Origin: Dehalococcoidia bacterium
GTDB taxonomy: Bacteria > Chloroflexota > Dehalococcoidia > Dehalococcoidales > BS750m-G39
Direction of reading: 5' to 3'
Assembly: GCA_030608005.1 (NCBI GenBank)
Contig: JAUWIX010000014.1
Coordinates: 1-34,492 of the forward strand
DNA length: 34,492 bases
The notes beneath the pieces are model-generated. The model was not told the DNA's origin, made no database searches, and worked only from the letters and a program-made list of their open reading frames with translations. The position numbers and the translations under genes are program-made. This document shows, one piece after another, positions 23,422-31,779 of the stretch. How positions within the stretch are numbered: the stretch's first letter is position 1; every line of letters starts with the position of its first letter.

Positions 23422-24183
23422 CTATTTTTGACGGTGAGATTTAAGCCAGTCCAAAACTATAGCCATCGCCTCGCCATTCTGCCGCAGCCGGTGCTCTGCT
23501 CCATCCACTATGATGAGCTGCTTGGGCTCGCCTGCCCAAGCATACAGCTTATGGGCATGACTAACCTCGACGGTCTCATCCCTGCTGCCATGCACCAGCA
23601 ACAAAGGTCTGGGGGAAATCCCAGCTACATAATTGATAGGGCTAACCAGCTTGAAGCCACCGAGCCACTCCTCTGCAGAAGGGGGGAAATCATCATCCCT
23701 GATGGCACCAATACTGCGAAAATGGTCGATGACAGACTGTGGTTCATCAACCTCGTTGAAGAAGGTAAATTCCGCTGGGCAGGCACAGGATACAACGGAC
23801 GATACCCTATCATCCTGCGCTGCCACATATATGGAAACAGCAGCCCCACCGCTAAAGCCAAGCAGCGATAGACGAGACTTATCCACCTCAGGCAAAGCAC
23901 ATAAATAATCAATCGCCGCCTTCAGGTCTCTGCTCCAGCCCAAAATATCCAGGTTCCCGCCACTATCCCCGGTCCCCCTGAAGTTAAAAATCAATACGGC
24001 AAAGCCCTGGCGGCAAATCTGCTCCGCCAGCAAGGCATAGCCTCTATTATTGGGGTCTGGAATACCAGCCGGGATACCATGACAAACACAAACAGTGGGG
24101 TATGGCACCCTGCCAGCGGGCAGGTAAAGCTGACCAACAATATTCAAGCCATCTACTTCCAGAGTAACAACCTCGGTGTGCAT
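23422..24183 (-). CDS. Alpha/beta hydrolase (dienelactone hydrolase/esterase-like)
   Basis: The protein is 253 residues long. The alpha/beta hydrolase triad is visible: S111 in GFSGG, D202 in HGSRDE and H231 in GAEHRL; the oxyanion HG is at 35-36. There is no signal peptide, so it is cytoplasmic. The fold resembles serine aminopeptidase/acyl hydrolase type S33-like proteins with a short lid. The start ATG directly abuts the tlyA stop (TAG-ATG), so the two genes are cotranscribed and probably translationally coupled. Its substrate is unknown. It precedes the reductase operon on the same strand but is separated from it by that operon's own promoter, so a role in aromatic metabolism is only possible, not shown. 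Confidence 0.82.
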   Translation of the reverse strand: MHTEVVTLEVDGLNIVGQLYLPAGRVPYPTVCVCHGIPAGIPDPNNRGYALLAEQICRQGFAVLIFNFRGTGDSGGNLDILGWSRDLKAAIDYLCALPEVDKSRLSLLGFSGGAAVSIYVAAQDDRVSSVVSCACPAEFTFFNEVDEPQSVIDHFRSIGAIRDDDFPPSAEEWLGGFKLVSPINYVAGISPRPLLLVHGSRDETVEVSHAHKLYAWAGEPKQLIIVDGAEHRLRQNGEAMAIVLDWLKSHRQK

Positions 24184-24909
24184 CTATGTCAACCTTAACA
24201 GGACAAAAAACTCCTTATTCCCAGAAGCACCAAGGATAGGTGAAGCCACCAATCCCCCCAGCCTGAAGCCATGGTCTACCATCCAGGCGATAAACCGTCC
24301 CAGAACCCTGGTATGCACCATGGGCTGCTTGACTATACCACCCTTACCCACCTCACCCCGTCTCGCCTCAAACTGCGGTTTGATGAGCACCAGTAAATAA
24401 CCGTTATCATTCAGCAACTGAGCTACAGATGGTATCACCTTCTCCACCGAGATAAAGGACAAGTCCATAGTAGCCAAATCCACCTTTTCTGGCAAAGGGA
24501 TAGGGTAGCGAGCGTTCACCCGCTCCATAACCACCACCCGCGGGTCCTGCCTCAGGCGGTAGTCAAGCTGACCATAGCCCACATCTATAGCATAAACCCG
24601 GCTTGCCCCCCGCTTAAGCAGACAATCGGTAAAGCCACCGGTGGATGCCCCAATATCAGCCACTACCTTAGAGGAGACATCAAGCTGGAAGTGGTCAAGG
24701 GCATAGTCAAGCTTGATGCCGCCACGACCGACAAAAGGAGGCGGTTCAAGAATGGTAATTGCCACCTCCTCAGCTACCAGGGTTCCTGGCTTAATAGCAG
24801 CTTTCCCCTCCACCATCACCTCCCCAGCCATAATTAAAGCCTGAGCCTTGGCTCGGCTCTCCACCAAACCCCTATCTACCAGTAAGCTATCAATTCTCCG
24901 CTTGGTCAC
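24184..24909 (-). CDS. tlyA: TlyA-family rRNA 2'-O-methyltransferase
   Basis: The protein is 241 residues long. An S4 RNA-binding domain (RIDSLLVDRGLVESRAKAQA..., about 1-60) is joined to an FtsJ/RrmJ-like methyltransferase. The SAM motif is VADIGASTGGFTDCLL (about 83-98), with catalytic-type residues K66, D149 (TMDLSFIS) and the lysine in LIKPQFE. TlyA methylates 16S and 23S rRNA ribose positions and, in mycobacteria, sets capreomycin sensitivity. The older name hemolysin is misleading. The start is GTG (24909); no ATG lies close by. The length is a little short of the usual 250-270, with nothing evidently missing. Confidence 0.92.
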   Translation of the reverse strand: MTKRRIDSLLVDRGLVESRAKAQALIMAGEVMVEGKAAIKPGTLVAEEVAITILEPPPFVGRGGIKLDYALDHFQLDVSSKVVADIGASTGGFTDCLLKRGASRVYAIDVGYGQLDYRLRQDPRVVVMERVNARYPIPLPEKVDLATMDLSFISVEKVIPSVAQLLNDNGYLLVLIKPQFEARRGEVGKGGIVKQPMVHTRVLGRFIAWMVDHGFRLGGLVASPILGASGNKEFFVLLRLT

Positions 24910-24977
24910 CGTTGGTTATAATAGCAATCTCGCTCACTGAAAGCAAGAAGTTACGCCGGTGAGATTTCTCAGCAACC

Positions 24978-25032
24978 TATCCCCCTGACCCCCTTCCCTT
25001 ATCGAAGGGAGGGGGATAAAGGGGGAGGATTG
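24978..25032. repeat. Interspersed GC-rich palindrome, copy 1
   Basis: CCCCCTTCCCTT and AAGGGAGGGGG face each other over ATCG, with further CCCCCT/AGGGGG blocks flanking. It belongs to the same family as the elements at 28405-28430, 31711-31735 and 33711-33737. Confidence 0.8.
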
Positions 25033-25121
25033 CCTTAATAAAAACTTAAAGGAGGTGAGGTTAATAAACAATTTATAAACCCACGCTTCAGCCTATTGCC
25101 CGCTATAGACAGCATCACCCT

Positions 25122-25871
25122 TTGTTTAGTAATATTACCGTGAGGCGAAATAAATTGTACGATATTATCAAAAAAGAATTCGTTCAACTGATAAACGAGA
25201 ATGGACTCCAAGGGGAGGAAGTTATAATTCGAGCAACCCCCCTCTCCCCCGAGCAGGCTATTGGCAACCCGGAGGATAGAGACTACCCGCTGATTGTTGG
25301 TGTCGAGCGCCTGATGCAGGCTGAGTTCAGGGGTTCCCTGGGGCAAGCCTTTACTGACATGTATGGTGACTTTAGTGGCAGACTATCTGATATCGTAGCC
25401 ATGGATTTGAGAAACAATTTCAGAAGAGCCATATTTATCTCCAGCCTCAATGCAGTAATGAAGCATCTGGGACTGATAACCAAGACAATACACTGCAAAA
25501 ATAACCAGCCCAGGGAATGTAGCTATGAGCTGGTAAGGTATATAGAGAAAAACTATGGTCATCCCAGAGTGGCAATGGTTGGGTTTCAGCCAAGGATGGT
25601 AGAGGCATTATCTAAAAGGTTTGAGCCAAGGGTAACCGATATGGACCAGGATAATATTGGCAAAGAAAAATTTGGGGTAAAGATATACAACCCCAGCCAG
25701 ACTGAAGGACACCTAAACTGGTGTGATATAGCCCTGGTAACCGGCACTACCATAGTAAACAATACTATCGACCAGTTCGGAATATCCAAACCAGTAATCT
25801 TCTACGGTATCACTATATCTGGGGTAGCCAAATTGTTAGGCTTAAACCACTTCTGTTACTTTGGAAGCTAA
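25122..25871 (+). CDS. DUF364-type putative heavy-metal-chelation protein
   Basis: The protein is 249 residues from a TTG at 25122, though the frame is open without a stop back to 25068, so the exact start is uncertain. A strong AAAGGAGGTGAGG at about 25049 lies too far upstream for this start. The N-terminal half (EVIIRATPLSPEQAIGNPE..., YPLIVGVERLMQAEF) resembles the DUF4213 partner. The C-terminal half (VAMVGFQPRMVEAL, KIYNPS, CDIALVTGTTIVNNTID, VIFYGITISGVAKLLG) fits DUF364, a Rossmann-like fold linked in name to metal or enolase-like binding. The function is not known. It is flanked by a palindrome upstream and a promoter for the next gene downstream. Confidence 0.72.
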   Translation: MFSNITVRRNKLYDIIKKEFVQLINENGLQGEEVIIRATPLSPEQAIGNPEDRDYPLIVGVERLMQAEFRGSLGQAFTDMYGDFSGRLSDIVAMDLRNNFRRAIFISSLNAVMKHLGLITKTIHCKNNQPRECSYELVRYIEKNYGHPRVAMVGFQPRMVEALSKRFEPRVTDMDQDNIGKEKFGVKIYNPSQTEGHLNWCDIALVTGTTIVNNTIDQFGISKPVIFYGITISGVAKLLGLNHFCYFGS

Positions 25872-25874
25872 GCC

Positions 25875-25903
25875 TTGAATTATAGTCATTCAAGTGATAA
25901 AAT
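25875..25903 (+). promoter_or_regulatory. Promoter for the membrane protein gene
   Basis: TTGAAT (25875-25880), 17 bases, then TAAAAT (25898-25903) make a good sigma-70-type promoter, about 50 bases before the ATG at 25952. Confidence 0.65.
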
Positions 25904-25951
25904 GTCGCCCAATATCAGGTATAAGTCTTCCATTGAAGGATATTATCTGAA

Positions 25952-26854
25952 ATGAAGTTCCTTAAGAGCTTGGCTCTGGTTATTTTAAGCTTTCTCCTTT
26001 TCCTGTCTCTATCTGTTTTTGGTCTTGTGCTCACGCTAAATCAGACCATCCTCAACCCAGACTTCGTCATCTCCCAGGTGGATAAGCTTGATATTCCGTC
26101 ACTAGCTGAAGATATATTAAGCGAAGAAATTCCCCCCGAGGCAGAGGAGTTTATGGGTGAGATAATGACTGAGGTGGCAAATGATACTATTACTGACCTT
26201 GAGCCTTGGATAAAGCAACAGGTAAGTGCCAGTATATATTCCTTCTACGCCTACCTTGAGGGAAGGAGCGAAAGACTGAGCCTGGTAATCTCACTGGAGC
26301 CAGTGAAGGAAGGTTTTAGAGACAACCTGTGGAAAGCCGTGTTAGAGTCACCTCCGCCAGAGCTTGCCGGGTTACCCCCAGCCGAGATAGAACAGGCACT
26401 TAATGAGTTTTGGGGTGAGTTCTCCGAACAGATACCAGCAACATTTGAGTTCGATGAAGCCTCACTAGACCCTGAGGTCATGGCACAGCTTGAGCAGGCA
26501 AAGCAAATTGTTGGCTATATCCATCTCAGTTACAACGCTCTGATTGGTCTTATCTTGCTATTAATCCTGGGCATTGTTCTCATAAATCGTGAGGTAAAAG
26601 GCGCTACCCGCAGGCTGGGCACCACCTTCTTGTCTTGTGGAATCCCGTGGTTTGTGGGCATTTTCATAGCCAAGCATTTTGCCGGGACACAGTTAACCCA
26701 ACTTGAAATGCCTGTTTACCTCCAGACATGGATGCCCCAGTTCCTGAATGACCTTTTAGCCCCTCTAGTAATGTTCAGCATTGGTCTTTTGATTGCCGGG
26801 GTGGCTCTACTTATCGTCTCTTTTGTCTATAAGCGACGACAAACTGAATTTTGA
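25952..26854 (+). CDS. Four-helix membrane protein with large external domain, unknown
   Basis: The protein is 300 residues long. An N-terminal hydrophobic segment (about 5-27) is followed by a charged, acidic region of about 160 residues (IPPEAEEFMG..., PPPELAGLPPAEIEQAL). Three more transmembrane segments come at about 193-213, 225-243 and 268-292, and the tail is basic (YKRRQ). The topology suggests one large extracytoplasmic loop between helices 1 and 2. I do not recognise the family. It is transcribed from its own promoter, ends at a bidirectional terminator and has no operon partner. The ribosome site GAAGGA is about 10 bases from the ATG. Confidence 0.8.
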   Translation: MKFLKSLALVILSFLLFLSLSVFGLVLTLNQTILNPDFVISQVDKLDIPSLAEDILSEEIPPEAEEFMGEIMTEVANDTITDLEPWIKQQVSASIYSFYAYLEGRSERLSLVISLEPVKEGFRDNLWKAVLESPPPELAGLPPAEIEQALNEFWGEFSEQIPATFEFDEASLDPEVMAQLEQAKQIVGYIHLSYNALIGLILLLILGIVLINREVKGATRRLGTTFLSCGIPWFVGIFIAKHFAGTQLTQLEMPVYLQTWMPQFLNDLLAPLVMFSIGLLIAGVALLIVSFVYKRRQTEF

Positions 26855-26863
26855 AAAATAAGG

Positions 26864-26904
26864 AAACAATTCGTATCTAGTTAGCTTTGAGAATTGTTTT
26901 TCTA
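26864..26904. terminator. Bidirectional terminator
   Basis: A perfect 9-bp inverted repeat (AAACAATTC at 26864-26872, GAATTGTTT at 26891-26899) lies between the convergent stops at 26854 and 26911. It is followed by a T-run on the plus strand, and the minus strand has T-rich sequence on the other side, so it can end both transcripts. Confidence 0.7.
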
Positions 26905-26910
26905 GTTATG

Positions 26911-27951
26911 TCAGCTATGGTAGCCTATGCCCTGAATCTTAACCAAGTTTTGATTGACCTCGGTCTTGGCTCCCAGTATAGTCTCCACGAGCCATAGATT
27001 GGTCTCCACATGCTCGGTTAGCCTTGGTATCCGGTATTGGCTAACCCCGTCAGCGAGGGCGGCGTAAAAGATAAGCTGGTCGGCTAAATAGCGGTCAACG
27101 GTAGCCCTGGCTGACAAATCCTCGAGCAGAGAGGTAGCCACATATTTGCCAATGTCCTCTGAGGTTCGCCTCGGCGCACCTGCCCTATCAGCGCCGATAA
27201 TACACCCGGAAGCGGTTTTGGCATATAGGGCAAGAGCTGCCCCCCGCTGAAGGGCTGAGGTATCATGGACGAGCTCTATATTTGCCCGGTATCCCTGTGA
27301 CTCGAGCACTTCATTGCATTTTCCCGCCATTCGCTCACTTACCTTCCTCTCCCCGAGATGAGAGGAAAGGGCAATGCCTTGAATCCGGGTTACCTTCCCC
27401 TGAGCGGTTAGTATGATTGGCTTGAGCTTTCCCCTTACTGGCTCCACCCCCATCTCTAAATTTCCACCCCCACGAGGGACATAGCCAGGGCGAATAATGT
27501 TGAGCTCAGCGGTTATACCCATGCTCCTTAGCGCTGGAAAAAAGACATATTGCATATGGTAAGCAGAGGGAGCAAAGTCTTGAAACAAGCCACCAGATAT
27601 TGTAAAGCTGATGGTTCCTGTGGAAAAGCAGGCAGCAGGCAAAAGGGTCATCGCCAGCAAGGTAGTTGACCCGGCGGTGCCTATATCCCATTCATAGTGT
27701 CCGCCTTCAACCTCGCCGCCGGGTTCGAACCAAATCTCCCCAGAGCCAATTTCACCACCGTCTAAACTGCCGTGGCATATTTGCTGCAATGCCTGGAGCG
27801 CCTTAAGATGCTGGGGTCTTAATCCTGGTTTTTCCCTTTTGGCTCGGATATTGATAAGGTGAAGTTGTTCACCAAGTAGAGTGGCTAATCCAACGGCAAA
27901 GCGAACTATAGTGCCACTGCCCGATTTTTGAGCTCCATCAATTCGTATCAT
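26911..27951 (-). CDS. rtcA: RNA 3'-terminal phosphate cyclase
   Basis: The protein is 346 residues long. The class is clear from IDGAQKSGSG at the start, IRAKREKPGLRPQHL, GSTTLL, PRGGGN (about 166), IGADRAGAPRR (about 255) and the catalytic histidine H314 in RLTEHVETN near the C-terminus. RtcA uses ATP to turn an RNA 3'-phosphate into a 2',3'-cyclic phosphate via an RtcA-AMP intermediate. The usual GEGGG-like loop at the start is altered here to QKSGSGT, which is mildly divergent. No rtcB ligase or rtcR is near. The ATG overlaps the upstream nfeD stop by four bases (ATGA), so the two are translationally coupled. The gene pair is an uncommon partnership. Confidence 0.92.
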   Translation of the reverse strand: MIRIDGAQKSGSGTIVRFAVGLATLLGEQLHLINIRAKREKPGLRPQHLKALQALQQICHGSLDGGEIGSGEIWFEPGGEVEGGHYEWDIGTAGSTTLLAMTLLPAACFSTGTISFTISGGLFQDFAPSAYHMQYVFFPALRSMGITAELNIIRPGYVPRGGGNLEMGVEPVRGKLKPIILTAQGKVTRIQGIALSSHLGERKVSERMAGKCNEVLESQGYRANIELVHDTSALQRGAALALYAKTASGCIIGADRAGAPRRTSEDIGKYVATSLLEDLSARATVDRYLADQLIFYAALADGVSQYRIPRLTEHVETNLWLVETILGAKTEVNQNLVKIQGIGYHS

Positions 27952-28349
27952 TCCGTTTCATCTGAAATATTACTCTTGCGCACAATGAGCTTAAGTCCAT
28001 CCTGTCCTGCCACAGTAACCTCCTCCCCGGTGTCTATTCTCCCACCAGCAGATGTGGACACCCAAAGCTCTCCCTTAATTTTGATGAGACCCTCCGGGTC
28101 TAAGGGGCTCACTACCTCGCCTTTGCTGCCGACCATATCTGGCAGACCAATTTCCGGCTTTCTCCTCAGGGCTCGGCTACCCATCCGATAAGTAAAAGTG
28201 GAAAAGGCACCCCATGCCACCATCATAGCGATAAGACCAGCCAAGGGTATATGAATATCTAACTGGGGCAAGCCCCAGAGGACAATCACTGCTATGGCTG
28301 CCTCTTCCAGCAGGGTGCTAAAAATGGCTAATATAAGCCTAATGGTCAT
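27948..28349 (-). CDS. NfeD-like membrane protein, short form
   Basis: The protein is 133 residues long. Two hydrophobic segments (about 5-28 and 35-55) are followed by an OB-fold-like soluble domain (GSKGEVVSPLDPEGLIKIKGELW..., about 75-125), the NfeD pattern. NfeD proteins usually act with stomatin/SPFH partners in membrane microdomains or with a ClpP-like protease domain; this short type lacks the protease part. No stomatin gene is adjacent. Instead it is coupled by ATGA overlap to rtcA. The upstream side is the palindrome-rich region. The start ATG is at 28349. Confidence 0.82.
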   Translation of the reverse strand: MTIRLILAIFSTLLEEAAIAVIVLWGLPQLDIHIPLAGLIAMMVAWGAFSTFTYRMGSRALRRKPEIGLPDMVGSKGEVVSPLDPEGLIKIKGELWVSTSAGGRIDTGEEVTVAGQDGLKLIVRKSNISDETE

Positions 28350-28404
28350 GTTAATACCATTATAGCAGGATGGTGAGATTATTTATCACCCTCACCCCCT
28401 TAAT

Positions 28405-28434
28405 CCCCCTCTCCCTCAAGGGAGAGGGGGAGGG
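28405..28434 (+). repeat. Interspersed GC-rich palindrome, copy 2
   Basis: Perfect 12-bp arms (CCCCCTCTCCCT / AGGGAGAGGGGG) with a two-base loop, then AGGGGTTTT. It belongs to the CCCCCT...AGGGGG family. Confidence 0.85.
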
Positions 28435-28443
28435 GTTTTCGTG

Positions 28444-28465
28444 AAGAGGGGCTAACGCCCCTCTT
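28444..28465. repeat. AAGAGGGGC palindrome, copy 1
   Basis: Perfect 9-bp arms AAGAGGGGC and GCCCCTCTT with loop TAAC. Identical to 28733-28754, and matched by 33749-33770 with loop TAGC. Confidence 0.85.
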
Positions 28466-28732
28466 AGACACCCTATAATTAATTTTGCCTTGCGCCTTAA
28501 CTATCCCCTTCTATTCAGGAGAGTTTTAGAGAGGCGAAGCCCCTAAGGGCGGGAGGGTGGGAAGAAAAAGCTATGCTGAAAACAGGGGAGGGGCTGGGTG
28601 GAAACAGTAGGCATTAGTAAACAATCTCGGAATAGCTCTGTTGAGGTTGCTTATCTATTTTTCCCAACCCACCCACCCAAAAACGTTTTCGGGGGGCTAC
28701 GCCCCCCATACCCCCCAGGGGGAGGATAGTAG

Positions 28733-28754
28733 AAGAGGGGCTAACGCCCCTCTT
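28733..28754. repeat. AAGAGGGGC palindrome, copy 2
   Basis: Identical to the palindrome at 28444-28465. Both are followed by AGACACCC, so the repeat unit extends beyond the hairpin. Confidence 0.85.
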
Positions 28755-28922
28755 AGACACCCCTGAAAGCAGGGGTTTAAGGACAAAGCCCCTAAGGGTG
28801 ATAGGGTGGGAAGCAAGAAATAAGTTAAAAATAGGGAGGGGGTGGGGATGTACAGCCACCAAACACGATTCTAGCGTGGGAGGGCAGCAAGAAAGAGGCT
28901 GCCGACCACAGGATGGCTCCTA

Positions 28923-28952
28923 TTGCGGATAGTCAGATATGGGTGATATAAT
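28923..28952 (+). promoter_or_regulatory. gatCA promoter with extended -10
   Basis: A perfect TATAAT (28947-28952) is preceded by TG plus one base, the extended -10 motif. A partial -35 (TTGCGG, 28923-28928) lies 18 bases upstream. It sits 47 bases before the gatC ATG. Confidence 0.65.
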
Positions 28953-28999
28953 TGGCAAATGTAATTATTATAGGAGTCGTTTATCAAGGAAGGTTAATA

Positions 29000-29287
29000 A
29001 TGAAGCTAAGTCGTGAAGAAGTGCTACATATTGCCCAGCTAGCTCGGTTGGGTTTGACCGAGACTGAGGTTGATAGACTCAGCGAGCAATTATCCGATAT
29101 CCTGGAGAATTTTGAGGTATTACAGCAGGTAGATACCAGTGATGTTCCACCCACCGCTCAATCTATCCCTCTCCAGAATGTAACCAAGGGCGATGAAGCA
29201 GCCGCTTCTCTGCCCCAAAGTCAGATTCTAGCCAACGCCCCCCGAAGGGATGGGGAATTCTTCAGAGTAAAAGCAGTGCTAGAGTGA
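29000..29287 (+). CDS. gatC: Asp/Glu-tRNA amidotransferase subunit C
   Basis: The protein is 95 residues from the ATG at 29000, chosen because AAGGAAGG lies just upstream and the sequence then begins [19 protein letters not shown], the standard GatC start. The frame is open further upstream to 28952, but that part overlaps the promoter. GatC wraps around GatA and stabilises the GatCAB complex that amidates misacylated Glu-tRNA(Gln) or Asp-tRNA(Asn). The stop overlaps the gatA GTG by three bases. No gatB is in the window. Confidence 0.93.
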   Translation: MKLSREEVLHIAQLARLGLTETEVDRLSEQLSDILENFEVLQQVDTSDVPPTAQSIPLQNVTKGDEAAASLPQSQILANAPRRDGEFFRVKAVLE

Positions 29288-30741
29288 TAATAAATCAATT
29301 AACCATTCATGAGGCGCATAGGCTACTCGGGGCCAGGCAACTGTCCTCGGTTGAATTAACCAAAGCTCGCCTAGAGCGGAGCCGCCAAGTAGAGCCAAGG
29401 GTTCATGCCCTGGTCGCCATTACCGATGAGCTGGCGCTAAAGCAAGCCCAAAAGGCTGACGAGCTTATTGCCAGGGGTAACACCCATCCCCTTACCGGCA
29501 TCCCGGTGGTAATTAAGGACAACATGTGCACTAAAGGAATACCAACCACCTGCTCGTCAAGGATGTTAGAAAATTTTGTGCCCCCTTATGATGCCACAGT
29601 AGTGGAAAGATTAAATGGCTATAATGCAGTAATTATTGGCAAGGGCAATATGGATGAATTTGCTATGGGTTCATCCACTGAGCATTCTGCTTTCTTTGCT
29701 ACTCACAACCCCTGGGACTTAAGCCGTGTCCCCGGGGGCAGCAGCGGAGGCTCAGCAGTGGCGGTGGCTGCTGGGGAGACCATCTACGCCCTGGGCTCAG
29801 ATACCGGGGGGAGCATTCGCCAGCCGGCTGGTTTCTGTAGTGTCACCGGTCTGAAACCCACCTACGGCAGGGTGAGTCGCTATGGCTTGGTCGCCTTTGC
29901 CAGCTCCCTTGACCAGATAGGTCCCCTAACCAAGGATGTCGCTGATTGCGCCCTGGTGTTGAATGCCATCGCCGGCTACGATAGTAGAGACTCTACCTCG
30001 GTGCCTTACCCCACACCCGATTACACGCAGTGTCTGACGGCTGACCTCAATGGGCTTAGAATTGGTATCCCTAAAGAATACTTTGTTGAGGGAATGCAGG
30101 TGGAGGTAGAAAAGGCTATAAGGGCCGCTATCAATAAGCTTGAGGAGCTGGGGGCGAGGGTAGAATGGGAGGTATCACTGCCCCACACCCCCTATGCCCT
30201 GGCGGCATACTACATCATTGCCCCCTCGGAGGCTTCGGCTAACCTGGCTCGCTATGATGGAGTAAAGTATGGCTTCTCCTATACCGACACCGATAGTATG
30301 TGGAAGGCTTTAGAGAAGACCAGACAATTTGGCTTTGGCGATGAGGTAAAGAGGCGCATCATGCTGGGCACCTATGCCCTTTCCGCCGGCTACTATGATG
30401 CCTACTATCTCAAAGCCCAGAAGGTTCGCACCCTGATACGGCGGGAGTTCGACCAGGCTTTTGAGAAGTTTGATGCCCTGGTAACCCCGACCTCCCCCAC
30501 CGTCCCGTTCAAGATTGGGGAGAAGGTGGACGACCCACTTCAGATGTACCTGAGCGATGTCTGCACCCTGCCGATAAATATTGCCGGACTGCCGGCGATT
30601 TCCATTCCCGCCGGCTTTGGTGATGGGCTGCCGATAGGGATGCAGATAATCAGCAAGCCCTTTGGCGAGGAGACCATACTCAAAATCGCCTACGCCTATG
30701 AGCAGGCGACTGAGTGGCATAAGAGGAGGGCAAGTATCTAA
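29284..30741 (+). CDS. gatA: Asp/Glu-tRNA amidotransferase subunit A
   Basis: The protein is 485 residues, the normal length. The amidase-signature Ser-cisSer-Lys triad is present: K78 (VVIKDN), S153 in GGSSGGSA and S177 in DTGGSIRQP. GatA hydrolyses glutamine and passes ammonia to GatB for tRNA amidation. The start is GTG at 29284, overlapping the gatC stop (GTGA), a translational coupling. The ASxDQIGP and [12 protein letters not shown]-like stretches (here [16 protein letters not shown]) are typical. The next gene begins 16 bp after its stop but differs in base composition. Confidence 0.95.
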   Translation: MIINQLTIHEAHRLLGARQLSSVELTKARLERSRQVEPRVHALVAITDELALKQAQKADELIARGNTHPLTGIPVVIKDNMCTKGIPTTCSSRMLENFVPPYDATVVERLNGYNAVIIGKGNMDEFAMGSSTEHSAFFATHNPWDLSRVPGGSSGGSAVAVAAGETIYALGSDTGGSIRQPAGFCSVTGLKPTYGRVSRYGLVAFASSLDQIGPLTKDVADCALVLNAIAGYDSRDSTSVPYPTPDYTQCLTADLNGLRIGIPKEYFVEGMQVEVEKAIRAAINKLEELGARVEWEVSLPHTPYALAAYYIIAPSEASANLARYDGVKYGFSYTDTDSMWKALEKTRQFGFGDEVKRRIMLGTYALSAGYYDAYYLKAQKVRTLIRREFDQAFEKFDALVTPTSPTVPFKIGEKVDDPLQMYLSDVCTLPINIAGLPAISIPAGFGDGLPIGMQIISKPFGEETILKIAYAYEQATEWHKRRASI

Positions 30742-30757
30742 ACTATGGAGGGAGGCA

Positions 30758-31519
30758 GTGGGCTTCAACTGCTACATAGATGAATCGGGTGACGAGGGAA
30801 TAGAGACTGGTGGTTCCAGATGGTTCATTTTAGGTGCGCTTATTGTACACAAAGACTTAGATTTTCAAACCAGCACAATGGTTAGCAGAGTTAAGCAGAA
30901 GTTTGGGCATGATGATAAATTCGTTCTGCAATGGAAAAGGATTAAGAAACATAGTCAGAAGCTGTACATCTGCCAAGAATACCAAACGGAGCAATGGACT
31001 TTCACTTGTGTAGCAACTGACAAGACACATCCCTTTATTACAAGAGGACGTGGTATCAATATTAAATCCCAACTATACAACTATTCTGCTCGTTTGTTAC
31101 TTGAAAGGTTATCTTGGTATGCCCGTGATAATAATAACCGAAAAGCACTTCCAATTTTTGAATATCGTTCTAATACAAGTTACGATAAAATGCGAGAATA
31201 TTTCGAGCAACTACGCAATTGGATACCCCGGTCGGAAATAAAAATATCTTGGGATAATTTAGAGCATCTTAATTTCAAAATCCTACCAAAGAAGCAAAGC
31301 CGTCTACTCCAAGCATCCGACAATCTGTGCGGTATGGTCAAAGAAGGGCTTGAGTATGATGGATATGGGAATATTGAACCAAGATACGTACTAAGTGTTG
31401 GGAATCACTTTTACCGGCGCGGTAGTAATCTGTTTTCCTATGGACTTAAATTTTTACACGCAAACTCAACTGTGCTTTCTGACTTGAAAAACGAATACGA
31501 ATGGCTAAAAACAATTTGA
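30758..31519 (+). CDS. DUF3800-family protein
   Basis: The protein is 253 residues from a GTG at 30758, preceded by GGAGGGAGG. This start puts the family's YIDESGD motif at residues 6-12. The longer reading from 30662 overlaps gatA and is not needed. Later features are the HDDKFVLQWKRIKK region and a basic LPKKQSRLLQASDNLCG motif, where the QxxD-like stretch near the C-terminus is conserved in DUF3800. The biochemical role of the family is not established to my knowledge; members often occur on mobile or accessory DNA. The second half is clearly more AT-rich than gatA, and the stop codon lies inside a 94-nt inverted-repeat structure. Together these signs suggest a transferred gene inserted between gatA and the regulator/aminotransferase genes. 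Confidence 0.82.
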   Translation: MGFNCYIDESGDEGIETGGSRWFILGALIVHKDLDFQTSTMVSRVKQKFGHDDKFVLQWKRIKKHSQKLYICQEYQTEQWTFTCVATDKTHPFITRGRGINIKSQLYNYSARLLLERLSWYARDNNNRKALPIFEYRSNTSYDKMREYFEQLRNWIPRSEIKISWDNLEHLNFKILPKKQSRLLQASDNLCGMVKEGLEYDGYGNIEPRYVLSVGNHFYRRGSNLFSYGLKFLHANSTVLSDLKNEYEWLKTI

Positions 31520-31609
31520 GCAAGTCCCAGACCGAAGGAACCCACAACTTTAAAAAGTTGCTGCCACCAATTAAGATGACCTTCGGTGACTCTGCGCTTA
31601 CTTGCTCAA
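31516..31609. repeat. Nested inverted-repeat element
   Basis: Outer arms TTGAGCAAGT (31516-31525) and ACTTGCTCAA (31600-31609) are perfect over 10 bp. Second arms ACCGAAGG (31531-31538) and CCTTCGGT (31580-31587) are perfect over 8 bp. An inner hairpin CAACTTT-AA-AAAGTTG lies at 31545-31560. It may be a small MITE-like element, a structured RNA or a complex terminator. Confidence 0.7.
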
Positions 31610-31677
31610 TTAATATTAATAACACATTTGTTCCAAATTGTCAAGTGGCAAGTGCCTTTGTTACTTTAGGAGAGCTA

Positions 31678-31698
31678 AAGAGAGGCGGAGCCTCTCTT
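31678..31698. repeat. Hairpin AAGAGAGGC/GCCTCTCTT
   Basis: Perfect 9-bp arms with loop GGA. It is close in sequence to the AAGAGGGGC family and lies 12 bases before another GC-rich palindrome. Confidence 0.75.
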
Positions 31699-31710
31699 AT
31701 ACAACTAATT

Positions 31711-31735
31711 CCCCCTCCCTTGGAAAGGGAGGGGG
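31711..31735. repeat. Interspersed GC-rich palindrome, copy 3
   Basis: Perfect 11-bp arms (CCCCCTCCCTT / AAGGGAGGGGG) with loop GGA, followed by ACAAAGGGGGAGGGTT. The GGGGGAGGGTT phrase recurs at 31770-31780, where it supplies the ribosome site of the next gene. Confidence 0.85.
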
Positions 31736-31779
31736 ACAAAGGGGGAGGGTTACCTAATAAATAACCTAAAGGGGGAGGG

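Larger units (their letters stand above)
28350..28999. repeat. Gene-free palindrome-rich region with gatCA promoter at its right end
   Basis: This stretch of about 650 bp has no convincing gene. It holds a 12-bp-armed palindrome (28405-28430) followed by TTTT; two copies of a palindrome with arms AAGAGGGGC/GCCCCTCTT (28444-28465, 28733-28754); a GGGGGGC/GCCCCCC hairpin (28691-28707); and repeated phrases such as CCCTAAGGG and AGGGTGGGAAG (around 28540 and 28793-28815). These suggest two copies of one mosaic repeat unit. The gatC promoter occupies 28923-28952. Confidence 0.8.

Noticed and set aside
28614-28862. 82-residue minus-strand ORF in the repeat region
   Set aside because: It lies entirely on palindromic repeats, is low in complexity and has no ribosome site, so it is repeat sequence read as protein.
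31501-31764. 87-residue plus-strand ORF
   Set aside because: It begins inside the DUF3800 gene and runs through the inverted repeats and palindromes, with no ribosome site and no protein-like pattern.
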